This document shows positions 30,933-41,773 of a stretch of 64,000 nucleotides of DNA, one piece after another; positions within the stretch are counted from its first letter, which is position 1, and every line of letters starts with the position of its first letter. The position numbers and the translations under genes were made by a program. Source of the DNA: Agapanthus africanus (Eukaryota > Streptophyta > Magnoliopsida > Asparagales > Amaryllidaceae); contig JASDDO010000026.1 of assembly GCA_030015575.1 (NCBI GenBank), positions 75,292,530 through 75,356,529 of the forward strand, read 5' to 3'. Below the pieces are notes generated by a model, which was not told the DNA's origin, made no database searches, and saw only the letters and a program-made list of their open reading frames with translations.

Positions 30933-33495
30933 TGTTTACCCCAATCAGAGCAAAGCTCTACTTTGAAAATTTAAACTTTAGTAAATGAAGCAACGCTTCA
31001 GATTCCGTGCGCTGCGCGCAACGCGCCACGTGTCAAAAGCTGATACATCAGCGTAAAGCTCTATTTAAAACAAAATTAAAGGAAGCAACGCTTCAGTTGC
31101 GCAAGCACTGCGCTGCGCGACACGTGTCAGCGCAGATGCGCTAGCGCAGTTGCGCTGCGCTTTGCGCTGCGCGACACGTGTCAGCGCAGATGCGCTAGCG
31201 CAGTTGCGCTGCGCTTTGCGCTGCGCGACACGTGTCAGCGCAGTTGCGCAAGCGCAGTTGCGCAAGCGCAGTTGCGCTGCGCTGTGCGCTGCTTGACACG
31301 TGTCACGCGTTGGGGCATTTGCGCCAAACAGAATTAAGATTTTAAAGAAATCTTTCTGTTCTTGTTAAAACAAGAAGATTTTCTTATGTAAAACAGAAGC
31401 CCTTGGATCAAAGATCCAACGGTGGGGAAAATTTCCCAAATCACTCAGAGAAATGTCTCTTTAACTAATTTATGGGCACTATAAAAAGGTAAAATAAGAA
31501 AATTCTCTGAAGGAGTTTCAAGAAAAAAATCAAGAACTTCAAACAAAGAGAACTCTGAAGGAGTTTCAAGAAAAAAAAGGTAAAAACCTTTAGAAAAAAG
31601 AGAAAATTCTCTTATGAACAGATCATTGATCTGAGAACAAGATCAATGATAAATAATAATAATAGTGCTTTGCACTTATGAACCATTGGTTCTCTGAGAT
31701 CAAGAAAAATAAGAAACACTTGTTTTCTTTGATCTAAATTGGATCAAGAAATCAAGCAGTGCTTTGCACTTCTTTTATGAACCATTGGCTCTGGAATCTA
31801 AAAGATTCTCAAGTTAATAGTGCCTTGCACTTACAAAACTGCGCTGTTGCGCTCTTGGGTTGGCGCAAGCCATCAGAGAGCGTCACGTGTCAGCATCTGA
31901 ACCATTTGCGCTATGCGCTTTTGAAATAGAGCCTTGCTCTCTGAAACTAGCGCAACTCACCACAGCACGCCACGTGTCAGCAGCGCAAGCCCAGCGCACT
32001 GCGCTTGCATGATACGTGTCCTCACCACAAGCGCTTACGCTCTTTGATTGGCGCAAAGCGCCTGACAAATGCAATGCATTTCTTTTGCTAAAGGGCCAGG
32101 CCCAAATCAAAAAGGCCTAGTAGGCCAAAATAAATTGCAGAGCAATAAATTGGCAGGGCCCAGATAAAATTGATGCTCTGCATCTTTTATAAAAGGGCAG
32201 AGCCCAAGTAAAATTGATGCTCTGCATCATTTATAAATGAGCAGAGCCCAAAACAAATTGATGCTCTGCATCCTTTATGGGCAAAGCCCAAACAAAAATA
32301 AAAGTAATGCAATGCATTATTTAAACATGGGCAAGGCCCTAGCACAGATCTAATAGACCAAAAACAAATAAAATCGTTGAATATTTTTCAACTGGACTTA
32401 GCCCAATCATGGCCGTAAGTCCTCAAATTAAATTGACTGAGCAGGACTGCTCTCTTAAATCAATTTACATCCGGTTCGAGGGTACATCTCCGAACTCCTC
32501 TGACACCTGTCGTTGTAATCCTTCAACGTCGTCAGAGAGGTGACGGGTCCCGACGGCCATACATGCCATGGACCACCACATCCCTAAACTGGAATATGGA
32601 CCACCACGTTCCTAAACTGGAATATGGACCACTACGTCCCTAAACTGGAATAATAGAGCTCCCAAATGCTCTTTTGTCGGATCTAAACGATCCCGTTTAA
32701 GTTGATCTTAGCCTCAAATATGGCTAACGTATCCTTAAACATTCAAACAGACTTTAGTCCCAAATTGGACTATAAGACCGCCAATCAACTTTGGTTCAAG
32801 GGTACATCTCCGAACTCCTCTGACACCTATCGTTGTAATCCTTCAACGACGTCAGAGAGGTGACGGGTCCCGATGGCCATGCATACAATGGACCACCACG
32901 TCCCTAAACTGGAATATGGACCACCACGTCCCTAAACTGGAATATGGACCACCATGTCCCTAAACTGGAAATGGATCTAGACGATCCCGTTAAGTTGATC
33001 TTAGTCTGGAAATTAGACTAACGTATACTTAACAAACGTTTAAGTTGATCTTAGCCACAAATATGGCTAACGTATTCTTAAACCAAAACCCCAAACCCAA
33101 ATCTAAGAAAATACGGATTTGGACTAATCCACGTCCTACGGGCGATGAGATAAATAGTCTCCGTATACAATCCACGGGCAACTACAAATAAAACAAACAC
33201 ACACGACACGAAGTGAAATTCTGGAGAAGGAGAAAGTGGTTACCGCGATGCGGTAGCGTAATTAACTGCAGAGGCTTGCGCCTGCAGGGAAGAGCGTCCC
33301 CACAATCAAAAACCCCTCTAGCGAGGGGGAATCTGACGAAGTCTGCTACATCGGCCGCATCCGTCTAAACCTCCAATACACGGTGCCATAAATCAACTTG
33401 GCATCTTCGGAGAGGTAAACGGATAAAACCATATAGCATCTGTCCTGAATCTTAGGCAAGACATCCATGTCTTGGCCGCCATTCGGAGGGGAACA
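30933..33495 (+). repeat. 3' LTR of copy B (2563 bp)
   Basis: It starts TGTTTACCCC and ends GGGGAACA. Relative to the 5' LTR it has extra GCGCTGCGC/GACACGTGTC units (31110-31300) and a small duplication in the leader (about 31500-31570). TATA is at 31480-31489. Confidence 0.9.
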
Positions 33496-33500
33496 AACAT
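33496..33500 (+). repeat. Target-site duplication AACAT, right of copy B
   Basis: It is identical to 19784-19788. Confidence 0.9.
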
Positions 33501-35397
33501 ATATTCACTAAATTATAACAGCCAACGCCATATGACTTTCAAAATTCACTATAAATCACACGCCTAGAATCGACCAAAACAATATAAAAAGCGTACAAAG
33601 TATACTTGATTATCTAAACGGTAAAATTGGTTTCATGTCAATAGGAATTCAGGTTAGGGACTTATCAACATTTTAAATTAGCGATCGATTGCTCGAATTC
33701 CAGTTTCAAAACTGGAAGTCCAACTTCACACGCGGTTTACTAGGGATTGTGTTTAGATTCAGGTCATTCTCCAGGAAATAAAACCTAGTTCTATCTGTTA
33801 GGTTTCCAACGTATCAAGCGGATCCACGATATCCTTTCTGCACTAGAAGATATGTGCTGTTTAGTGTGAAGCTGAAAGAAATGTCACTGCAGAAACTGCA
33901 GAACACGTCGACAGTCTAAAATACAAACAAAATATCAAGACCGTGAAACTGAACAATACCAGATCCATGTGTTATCTAACTAAATTATTTATGTGACTAT
34001 ATAGGACTCCACGCATTTTCAGTTTTATGAAGGGACGTGCAGGCGCTTAAGTTCAGGAATCCTCGTGGAATGCTGTCCCGGACTGTAGTCCAGAGCCGCA
34101 CTCCCAGTCAATTCTTGTTACGGTGGCTTATCAGCATTGAAGGTTAAACTTTAGAGGGTTCTATATTTTTGAGTCGGCTTCGATATGAGCCATAGAACAT
34201 CACGTTCCAATCTATATTTAATTTAATATATATTTTTCGACGTGACATGTGCGGTGCATTCCAGATTTAGTGTCGCCTTTAGGGGGAGACTTTGCATGAT
34301 TATAAACACGATATTTTACATCCAAATTTCTACACGATATTCGTAACAGTAAAGGGATCTAACTATCGTAAGTTCCGCCATATTAAGATATGTTTTGGTC
34401 TAGGATTTTATGTCGAGCACTTAACTAGTGTACGGGTATTAAACAAGGAGTCTGTTTATTCTAATCAATTAAAATAATAGTTATTCCATGTTCACGTTCC
34501 ATCCACTGTAGGCGTTATCGATGGGTTATAGGTTCACAACGTGGAGATTACGACGATGCATATATATACAATAATATTATTATGATTTAAAAGCTATCGA
34601 TCCATTTAATGTAGTGATAGCATGTAAAGCAAGTGATCGGGTTTTCACTTGCCTTCGGTCGCTGATATAGAAGCGACATCACTTGCGGACTTCGTCTCGA
34701 CACACGAGACGATGCGATGCTTGACATGGTACATGGCACGAGCACGATGCGTGGAGATCCGGTACTGGGCACTGTGATGACGCGGGCATGACACGATAGT
34801 GGGCGTGGTCCTGGCTCGGTGCGTGGTGCGGGAGTGGCATGGCACGACACGGTACTGGACGCGATGCTGGTGCAGGAGTAGGCACGATGCATGCACTGGA
34901 TCGGGATAAGGTATGGCACGGGGGCTGGCACAGCGTGGCACGGAGGCTAGTACGGCATGGGGGTACGGTATGGCATGGGGAGTGGGTACGATGCGCGACA
35001 CATCTGGGTACGCGATGGTGCAGCCGTAGCACGGTGGCGGTGTGGAGGCGAGTTCGATGTGAGCACGGTGGTGGTGCTGTGGGGTCAAGGATGGGTGCTT
35101 GAGAGTGGAGGATGCCTGTGAGAGGGGAGTGGGTGCTCCGCTGTTGTGTTGTCAACGTTGGGGAGGCGGTCGGTGGTGGTGAAGGCGAAGGGAGTTGGGT
35201 AGAGGAGAGGGAGTGGGGCTCGTTCATGGTGGTTGGTTCGGTTTTTAAGAGGGGGAGGAAGTGGAGGAGACCTTGAGGAGGAAGGTGGTGGTGTCAGGGG
35301 CTAGGTCTCAATGGAGGAGAGTTCATCAGTGTTGGGCAGCGAGGGCGGTGGTGTTGTGCAGAGGGGTCAGGGTTTGAGTTGGAGGTGATGGTGTGAG

Positions 35398-35428
<31 letters not shown>

Positions 35429-35899
35429 CGTTGAGGGAAGGAGGATTTGGAGAAGGGGATCGCGGGGAGTTAGGATCGAGGGTGAGGTCGCGGCCGTTGA
35501 CGAAGAGTGCGGGTCTCGTGGGAGCAGCACGAGAAGAGGGGAAGGAGCTGTTGGAGTGAGGGGATTTGGTAGAGAGGATTTCGGGGTCGTTGGCGAGCGG
35601 GGGCGGCGTCGACGAGGGCCGGGTCGTAGTTAAGCACGAGAAGGGGAGAGGGACGTTAGAGATGGCGGGAAAAGAAAGAGAGGGAGAAGAAGAAGATGAG
35701 TGGGGGAAACGGGTCGGGTAGGGTTAGGGAATTAGGTCGGGTAGGGTTAGTGAAATAGGTTTAGATTAGGAAATTATAATAAATAAAATAGTAAAAATAT
35801 AAAAAAATGTGCAAAAATTAATAGGAAAATTCTGGGGGAAATACGGAAAAATATACATGGAAATGGGGATTTACATCATACCCTCCTTACAAAAATTTC

Positions 35900-36530
35900 G
35901 TCCTCGAAATTAAAGAATGAAAACAACGGAACAACAACACTACTCAAACAGGTGCGGAAAACGTGGACGGATATCCTCCTCGCGTTCCCAGGTAGACTCT
36001 CACGGAGAACGACTACCCTAAGAAACTTGAACCAAGGGAATGATTTTGTTCTTTAACACTTTTTCCTGACGGTCGAGAATGGTGGTAGGCTGCTCCTCAT
36101 AAGTCAGATCGGTGCCCAACTTAACTCTGAATGGTCCAGGATATGGCTGTCATCCCGAACGTAGAGTCTCAACTGAGAAACATGGAAAGTATAATGCACA
36201 CCAGCTAGCGATGGAGGCAAGGCAAGTCAATAAACCACCTCTCCTACTCGCTCTAGCATCTCAAAAGGTCTGATGAATCGGGGACTGAGTTTTCCATGAC
36301 TACCAAATCTGATCACTTCCTGAGTGGGCGATATCTTCAGAAATACGTGGTCACTAATACCAAACTCCAACGACCTTCTGCCGGCATCTGCCCAACTCTT
36401 TAGTCGGTCTTGAGCTGATTTGATAAGTTGTCTGATTGTCTGAACCTTGCTCACTGTCTGCACTATAAGCTTAGGGCCGAACAGCCTTCGTTCATCCACG
36501 TCATCCTAACAAAGAGAGGACCGACACTTC
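35900..36530 (-). pseudogene. Chromovirus integrase C-terminus and chromodomain remnant
   Basis: An open stretch (36499-36227) carries the typical end of Ty3/gypsy integrase: LKSWADAGRRSLEF, then VGDHVFLKISP-like DHVFLKISPTQ, GKLSPRFIRPFEML and ERVGEVVY. Past a stop, a chromodomain-like piece follows (PTTILDRQEKVLKNK, then STWEREEDIRPRFPHLFE) near 36100-35940. The NFEDEIF-type end of pol and the purine tract directly precede the LTR. Everything upstream of integrase's C-terminus is missing, since the homology stops near 36530. The product would have targeted integration to heterochromatin; here it is dead. Confidence 0.75.
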
Positions 36531-38849
36531 CGTCCATACAGAGCCTACCACACTTAGTTGATATGTAAATTATGTTTAGATTATGGCTCACAAGTATGTA
36601 GCTTAAGTTAATATGTTAAATTTTTATTTTAATTATCTTGATAATATAATTCAATAAACCAATATGTTATACTTGTACTATAGGCAAATCAACAATATCT
36701 GACAGCTCGGCAGGGCTAATCCAATAATGAAGGTCATCAATAGTGATATAATTGGCAAGTTGTTCCTAGAAAGAAAGTCAATATTATAGATGGATTTTTT
36801 TTGGAGCACTAACCTCCGGAGTTATACTTTTATTAGTGGCGGTACTTTATATGCATTTACGGGTCGACTTTATGTTAGCAAGTATCCCATACCTTTATGG
36901 TGATTGTGATCCTATGGTGTGATAAGGTTGAGTGTAGCTATTCACAGTCAAGCAAATGAATTTTAGGCATAGATGACCAAAGGTAACTCCTGAGAACTCA
37001 ATTATGTGGAGAGAAACAATGTAAGATGTGGTGGCGAGACCCAAACTTGATCCTTTATAACTTTCGTAAAATGATATTATGGGAATGATTAATAACCTGC
37101 TTAATCAAATAGACGAATGCATAATGTTTACGATATATTGTTAAATTAAAATCTGATTCATCAAGCCTGGTTTACGACCGTTATGTTTCTCCTATTGCAA
37201 CTGAAAACCGTCTTTGCTAAATCTATAGTGTAAGGCTGCTTGCCCAAATAGACATTTTTTGTTTGTTGTTTTGATTCTTGTAAACCAGCTAATTTAAGGA
37301 ACCGTTGGATAATGGCGTTTAGCATATGTTGATGCCCTATTCATAGGGGCCATGTGATCGGTCAGCTTATGATAACTTTCTAGCTTTTTTTATTCAAAGA
37401 GGTGTAAGAAGTTTCTTAGAGGAGTAAAAATATGTTTTTTCTTTAAATCATCTCTCCTTGTATATTATTTACTCGCATATGGATTCAATCTATTTTAAGT
37501 TAGGCAAGGAAAGTGTCCGTTTGGGTCTGAAGTCCAACCAATTGTACCCTGCTAAAGGTCGGTAATCAGGGTTTCTTAATAGCTCAGAATGCTAACTCAT
37601 TAATGAGAATCGGGTATTAGAGTTTCTAAGGAAGAGACATCTCAACTGAGTCGGGTATTAGAGTTTCTAAGGAAGAGACATCTCAACTGAAACATAGATT
37701 GGACTTTCCTACACCTTTGATTATTTACATTATATATGCTTAATTTTTGAAACATTATTCAATTCTAATTCATAAACCGCGGAAAATGTCCAATAATATG
37801 CGTGCTCTTCGGCTGGTTGAAGCTCTCAAAAGTAACTGGCATTAAAGAGGAAGCTAGAGTTCGTTGTGATGTATAATGACTTTGTCTAGCCTTTGGTTCT
37901 TGGGCTATGATGCCTTGGTGTTTTCTTATTCTCTTAGAGAGCTTGTCTTCACAAAAATCCACCAAAATTTTGGTTTCCTTCTTTTCATAAAAAAAGCCAA
38001 TGCAGAGAACCCCATTCCATGTTTTCGAGGGGAATAATTTTGTTAAATAACCTATGGTAAATTGACTTGTAGCCTAGCAACTTTTATGTTGCCGGTCTTC
38101 AAAAAATTTTTTTATAAACATTACCAACAAATTTCATGAGATACACGTATTGATTTGGACATTTCCTTAATAAGATCCTAAACTTTTTTAGGCATTCGTC
38201 TGCTATAGGCTTCAACAAGACAAGTCTGAGATTAGTAAAATCCATAATTCAAGACCCTTCCATATTTATTGTTTTAATTCCAAGTATCACCTTACTTTCT
38301 CACATCAAAACTTCACGACACATACATTGACCTCACAATCATGAAGCGTCAACCTCAGTATGGTCTTCCTAAACATTGAGTGGCCAGTTTGACGTGGCAT
38401 ATGCGGCTTTCCACATGTATATATCAATTCATCTGATATAAAATTTAGAATACCGAAGTAAAAGATACCATTTCGAATAGAAAAACAAGCATATCAATTA
38501 AACATGCCAAGTAGTTGAGTTTCAATTTTCCATAGGTATAGTCCTTCCTATCTTGATATATACTATAGTTTGCCTTAAATTGTTCTATATATTAATCAGC
38601 AAAGATCCTCTTGTTACAACATTCATGTGCGTATGGAACTATACTTCAAACATATAAACTTCTTTCTCTTTGGAATTGGCATGATTCTCATATACAAATT
38701 AAGGTAAATAACAAGGACCACTAGGTAATTTTGGTGTTGACAAACAAATAGCATAATGAGATTCCATGTTCGAAAATTCCTTTAAATGTTCATCACAGCT
38801 CCAAAATCTTGGACAACGGGCTATGCCACTGTGCCACTAACACAATCTA
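36531..38849. other. AT-rich sequence without recognisable genes
   Basis: I see no convincing coding region, RNA gene or element terminus. The longest minus ORF (37765-37965, 66 codons) has no recognisable domain. The only clear feature is a 41 bp tandem duplication at 37610-37690. Confidence 0.5.
37610..37690 (+). repeat. 41 bp tandem duplication
   Basis: TCGGGTATTAGAGTTTCTAA and the following 20 bases occur twice without mismatch (37610-37649 and 37651-37690), with one G between them. Confidence 0.9.
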
Positions 38850-39084
38850 ATGCATTATGACCACGCCTAATGCCAGTTATTTGCATAAGCGTTTCTGAGC
38901 TCCATCAACTACAACAGGAATGCTTCTACAACACAAAGCCAAAAAAAAATACAAAACAAACTATGCATGGACCTCGAAGTACACTATTTTCAAGATGAAA
39001 TGGATTATCAAAAGTGCTATAATTATATCAGTGAAGCCTGGAATACATTCATTGTGACATTAGGTCGATGCATTGGTTTGAAAC
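38850..39084 (+). repeat. Long direct repeat, left copy
   Basis: It matches 60289-60534 at roughly 90% by eye. A 42-codon stretch starting MDLEV and containing DEMDYQKCYNYI is open in both copies (from 38967 and from the in-frame ATG at about 60407). The right copy lies inside an intron of the mL41 gene, so this may be host DNA duplicated when the intervening 21 kb arrived, or a small repeat family. Confidence 0.8.
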
Positions 39085-40500
39085 TGAAGGAGATTGGAAT
39101 CTCCCTCAGATGTTGTCCTCCGTTGGTCTTGCACACAGCAGGACGGAACAGTTGAGATTGGGTATGAGAATTGAATGTGTGGATCTCAATGGGTCGTTGA
39201 ATGTTGTTGACGCCAAGCTACCTGCAAGGAAAGTCTCAGGATGGAAAACTGCTGTAGGACCCTCCGACGATCAAGTAAGTACCGAGAAATATTGAGACAG
39301 AATAGCTGCGTATTGGATTGAGTTTTTCCTACTTGAGTCGTCTAGCAGAGGGGTTTATATAGCGGTCGCATGGAGCGAACCGATGCGAAATTCTCGACGT
39401 CCGTTACGCCCCCGCGTTACGTTTGCGTTGATGGCGGGATACGCCCGTTGATGGCGAGATGCGCCCATTAATGGCGAGATACGCTAGCGTGAGATGCGAC
39501 GTGAAGCGGCGAAGATCTCGTTACGGCGAGATACATGGAGCCGTTACGAGGACGCTCAGGCTTCGTGCTCTCGGCCAAACAGGGACGCTGAGGAATCTCG
39601 GATATGGGATAGTTAGGAGACAAGTAAGTGAGCTGAGGAGCCTCGGCTATCGGATAGCTCGGAGACGAGCTATTGGTTGGCGGTCAGCCAAAGGGGAACG
39701 TACTCCAGGGAGGTCTTCTAAAAAGTCGGGTGCAACCTCGGGGACGAGACGACGAGAAATGCACCCAATGCATCATATTTATTCCAGCTCCACAGCCTCC
39801 AGGAATATAGCGAGCATACGTGGATGACACGTCACCTGCCACGTGTCGTGATCTGGAGAATTCCCACTTATGAGTATCATCATTAGCCCCCCACTCTTGT
39901 TCCGACATATTTATAGGTCGAATCAAGAGAGGCCTGCTCGGTTTTCAATAATTCGGTCTCGACACCGAGGATTCTTCGTAATGGGTTGTCCTAGAAAGAC
40001 GTGATGTTTGGCGGCCACGCCATTTGGATTCTTGGGTCCAGGTGGCGGCTACGCCTCTTGGATTCTTGGATCCAGGTGACGACTCATGAGGCGTCCTGAT
40101 TCCCGCGTGTATCTTTGGTGACGTCAGCGGATCGGTTGAATGATTGCACTTTAAAGTGGACGCTGTTTCGCTCGCTCGGTTTATTGGCCTTCGTGCCATG
40201 TGTCCACCGCAGGGTGACGGGACACGAAGGGTTGTCATTCAAATCCGAGTGAGGAGGAGGTGTCCCATGGTCGATTTCCACGTGGAGTCCTTACGGCCGT
40301 TGGATGTGACGCTTCATTTCGACGGGAACAGATTTGAGCCGTTGGATGTTTTCTTGCCGAGTGTATAAATAAGGGATGCCATTCTTTGGCAGATATTTGC
40401 CCTAGTCGTTTCTTGCCGTTTGAAAATTGCCTAGCGCACCTTTGCTTAGGTCGAAACTTCAGCCAAAAACCTTTCTTCGGCTAATCCTTTCTTGAATCAT
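39085..40500. other. Promoter-rich, LTR-like region before the pseudogene
   Basis: A minus-strand TATA (GCTATATAAAC, 39353-39363) is followed leftward by GGAGGGTCC and TTGCAGGTAGC words common in plant LTR ends. A plus-strand TATA (TATAAATAA, 40364-40372) faces the pseudogene. GC-rich GAGATACGCC repeats lie at 39430-39530. I read it as a possible LTR with promoters in both directions, but no partner LTR was identified. Confidence 0.4.
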
Positions 40501-41773
40501 GTTAGATTTCTTCTTCCGAACTATCCGTAGATGTAGTTAGGGTTGAGTCGGGCGATGAAACTTCAGCTTCTGAAGCCGAGTCCAGTGAGTCTTGTTCCTC
40601 ATCGGCTTCCGATAGCCGAGAAAGTTCTTCCTCTTTATCTTCTGCGTCTGGCTCGCCCCTAAGGGGGCGATGCCCCTGTCCTTCGTCGTCGGGGGGCGAA
40701 GAGGGCCCCTAAGGTGCACATCGAAAATACTCGCGATGCGCTCTCGATTTTGAATCGCTTGGATGAGTTTTCCGATATCTGGGTTCATTTCCAAATTCCC
40801 CTTGGCTATTCACCACGCCTGGCCAAGGAGGGTGAGCGGGCAGACCAAGTGCAGTGCAATATCATTGCCCTGCACCTAGAAGCGTTCCGGACAGGGATGT
40901 GTCTGCCCTTCTCATATGAAGTTTGCGCCGTACTTCATTACTTCCGTCTCGCTCCGGGCCAGCTAGCACTGAACTCGTGGAGAATTCTTCTCGGATTTCT
41001 GGTCTGGTTGAAGATTGATCGGATCCCTTTTGACTTGATCCTTCTCCTCTCTTTTCTTTGTTATAAGAATCATCTCAGTACCAGCAAGGACGAACCGAGC
41101 TGGGTATACCTTTCTTTTAAAAAACATAAGGATAGGGCGACCGGGTGTGGGGTAACGGTCACCCCTTCTTCCATTTATGAATGGAAAGAGAAGTTTGTTT
41201 TCGTCGGGCCTCCAGAAGGTGAGGATTGGCCCGTGCCCACCAAATGGCATTGGGTCGGTTGCCCTAAGGTCAAACAATCAAATGCCCCAGAGACGAGGGT
41301 GGTGTCGCAGTGGGAACCGATCCAGCGAGCCGATGTCTTGCATTCCGAGCAGGCTTTGAGCTGGGCGGGACTCAATCCCGCATGCTTTGAGGGTAAGTTA
41401 GGGTTTTGCCGATCTATCTAGACTTAGCATAATTTTATCATAATTTGTTGTTTTTTTTTTCGATGACCCCTCCTTTTTTCTCATGTGTATTCCGCAGAGC
41501 CGATGGATCGCTCGAAGATCATAGCTGTCATGGCCGCTAAGGCGTAGGGGAGGAAGGGCGGTGGCACGAGCTCATCCCGATCCACACCGAGCATGGCTCC
41601 TGGGCTAGCCTCTTCTGCTAGGGTCCCCGCAGCCCCTCCAGTTCCGGAGGAACGCCGCGGCGGAGGGTAGAAGCATGCACGGGACTCGGCGCCCCGGACC
41701 GGGACGGAGGTTCCGCTCCCTACCGAATCTCTGCTTAAGAAGTAGAAGAGGGTGGTTTCCCGGCCACCCCCGG

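Larger units (their letters stand above)
19789..33495 (+). mobile_element. Family A gag-only LTR retrotransposon, copy B, full length (13.7 kb)
   Basis: The element comprises a 5' LTR (19789-22279), primer site (22285-22303), decayed gag (22486-26080), repeat and hairpin block (26081-29700), antisense ORF (29731-30237, minus), polypurine tract (30919-30932) and 3' LTR (30933-33495), flanked by AACAT on both sides. No pol domain is present in 3.6 kb downstream of gag, so it must have relied on enzymes from another element. The two LTRs differ by scattered substitutions and several indels, so the insertion is not recent. Confidence 0.9.
18805..36530 (-). mobile_element. Del/Tekay-like chromovirus remnant, LTR interrupted by copy B
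   Basis: On the minus strand an integrase tail (36530-35900) is followed by a purine tract (AAGGAGGGTATGA, about 35890-35876), then an LTR starting TGTAAATCCCC at 35875 and ending GGGGCGTGACA at 18805. The LTR is split by family A copy B at 19789-33495. LTR pieces total about 3.36 kb (18805-19788 and 33501-35875). Large His/Pro- or Arg-rich ORFs at 34600-35530 are translations of GC-rich LTR, and 35400-35427 is a GA microsatellite. Confidence 0.75.

Noticed and set aside
34587-35530. Long overlapping ORFs (up to 182 codons) on the minus strand
   Set aside because: They lie in GC-rich LTR sequence, overlap in several frames, are His/Pro/Ser-rich and have no recognisable domain.
37765-37965. 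66-codon minus ORF as a host gene
   Set aside because: No recognisable motif and no splice or leader signals; isolated in AT-rich DNA.
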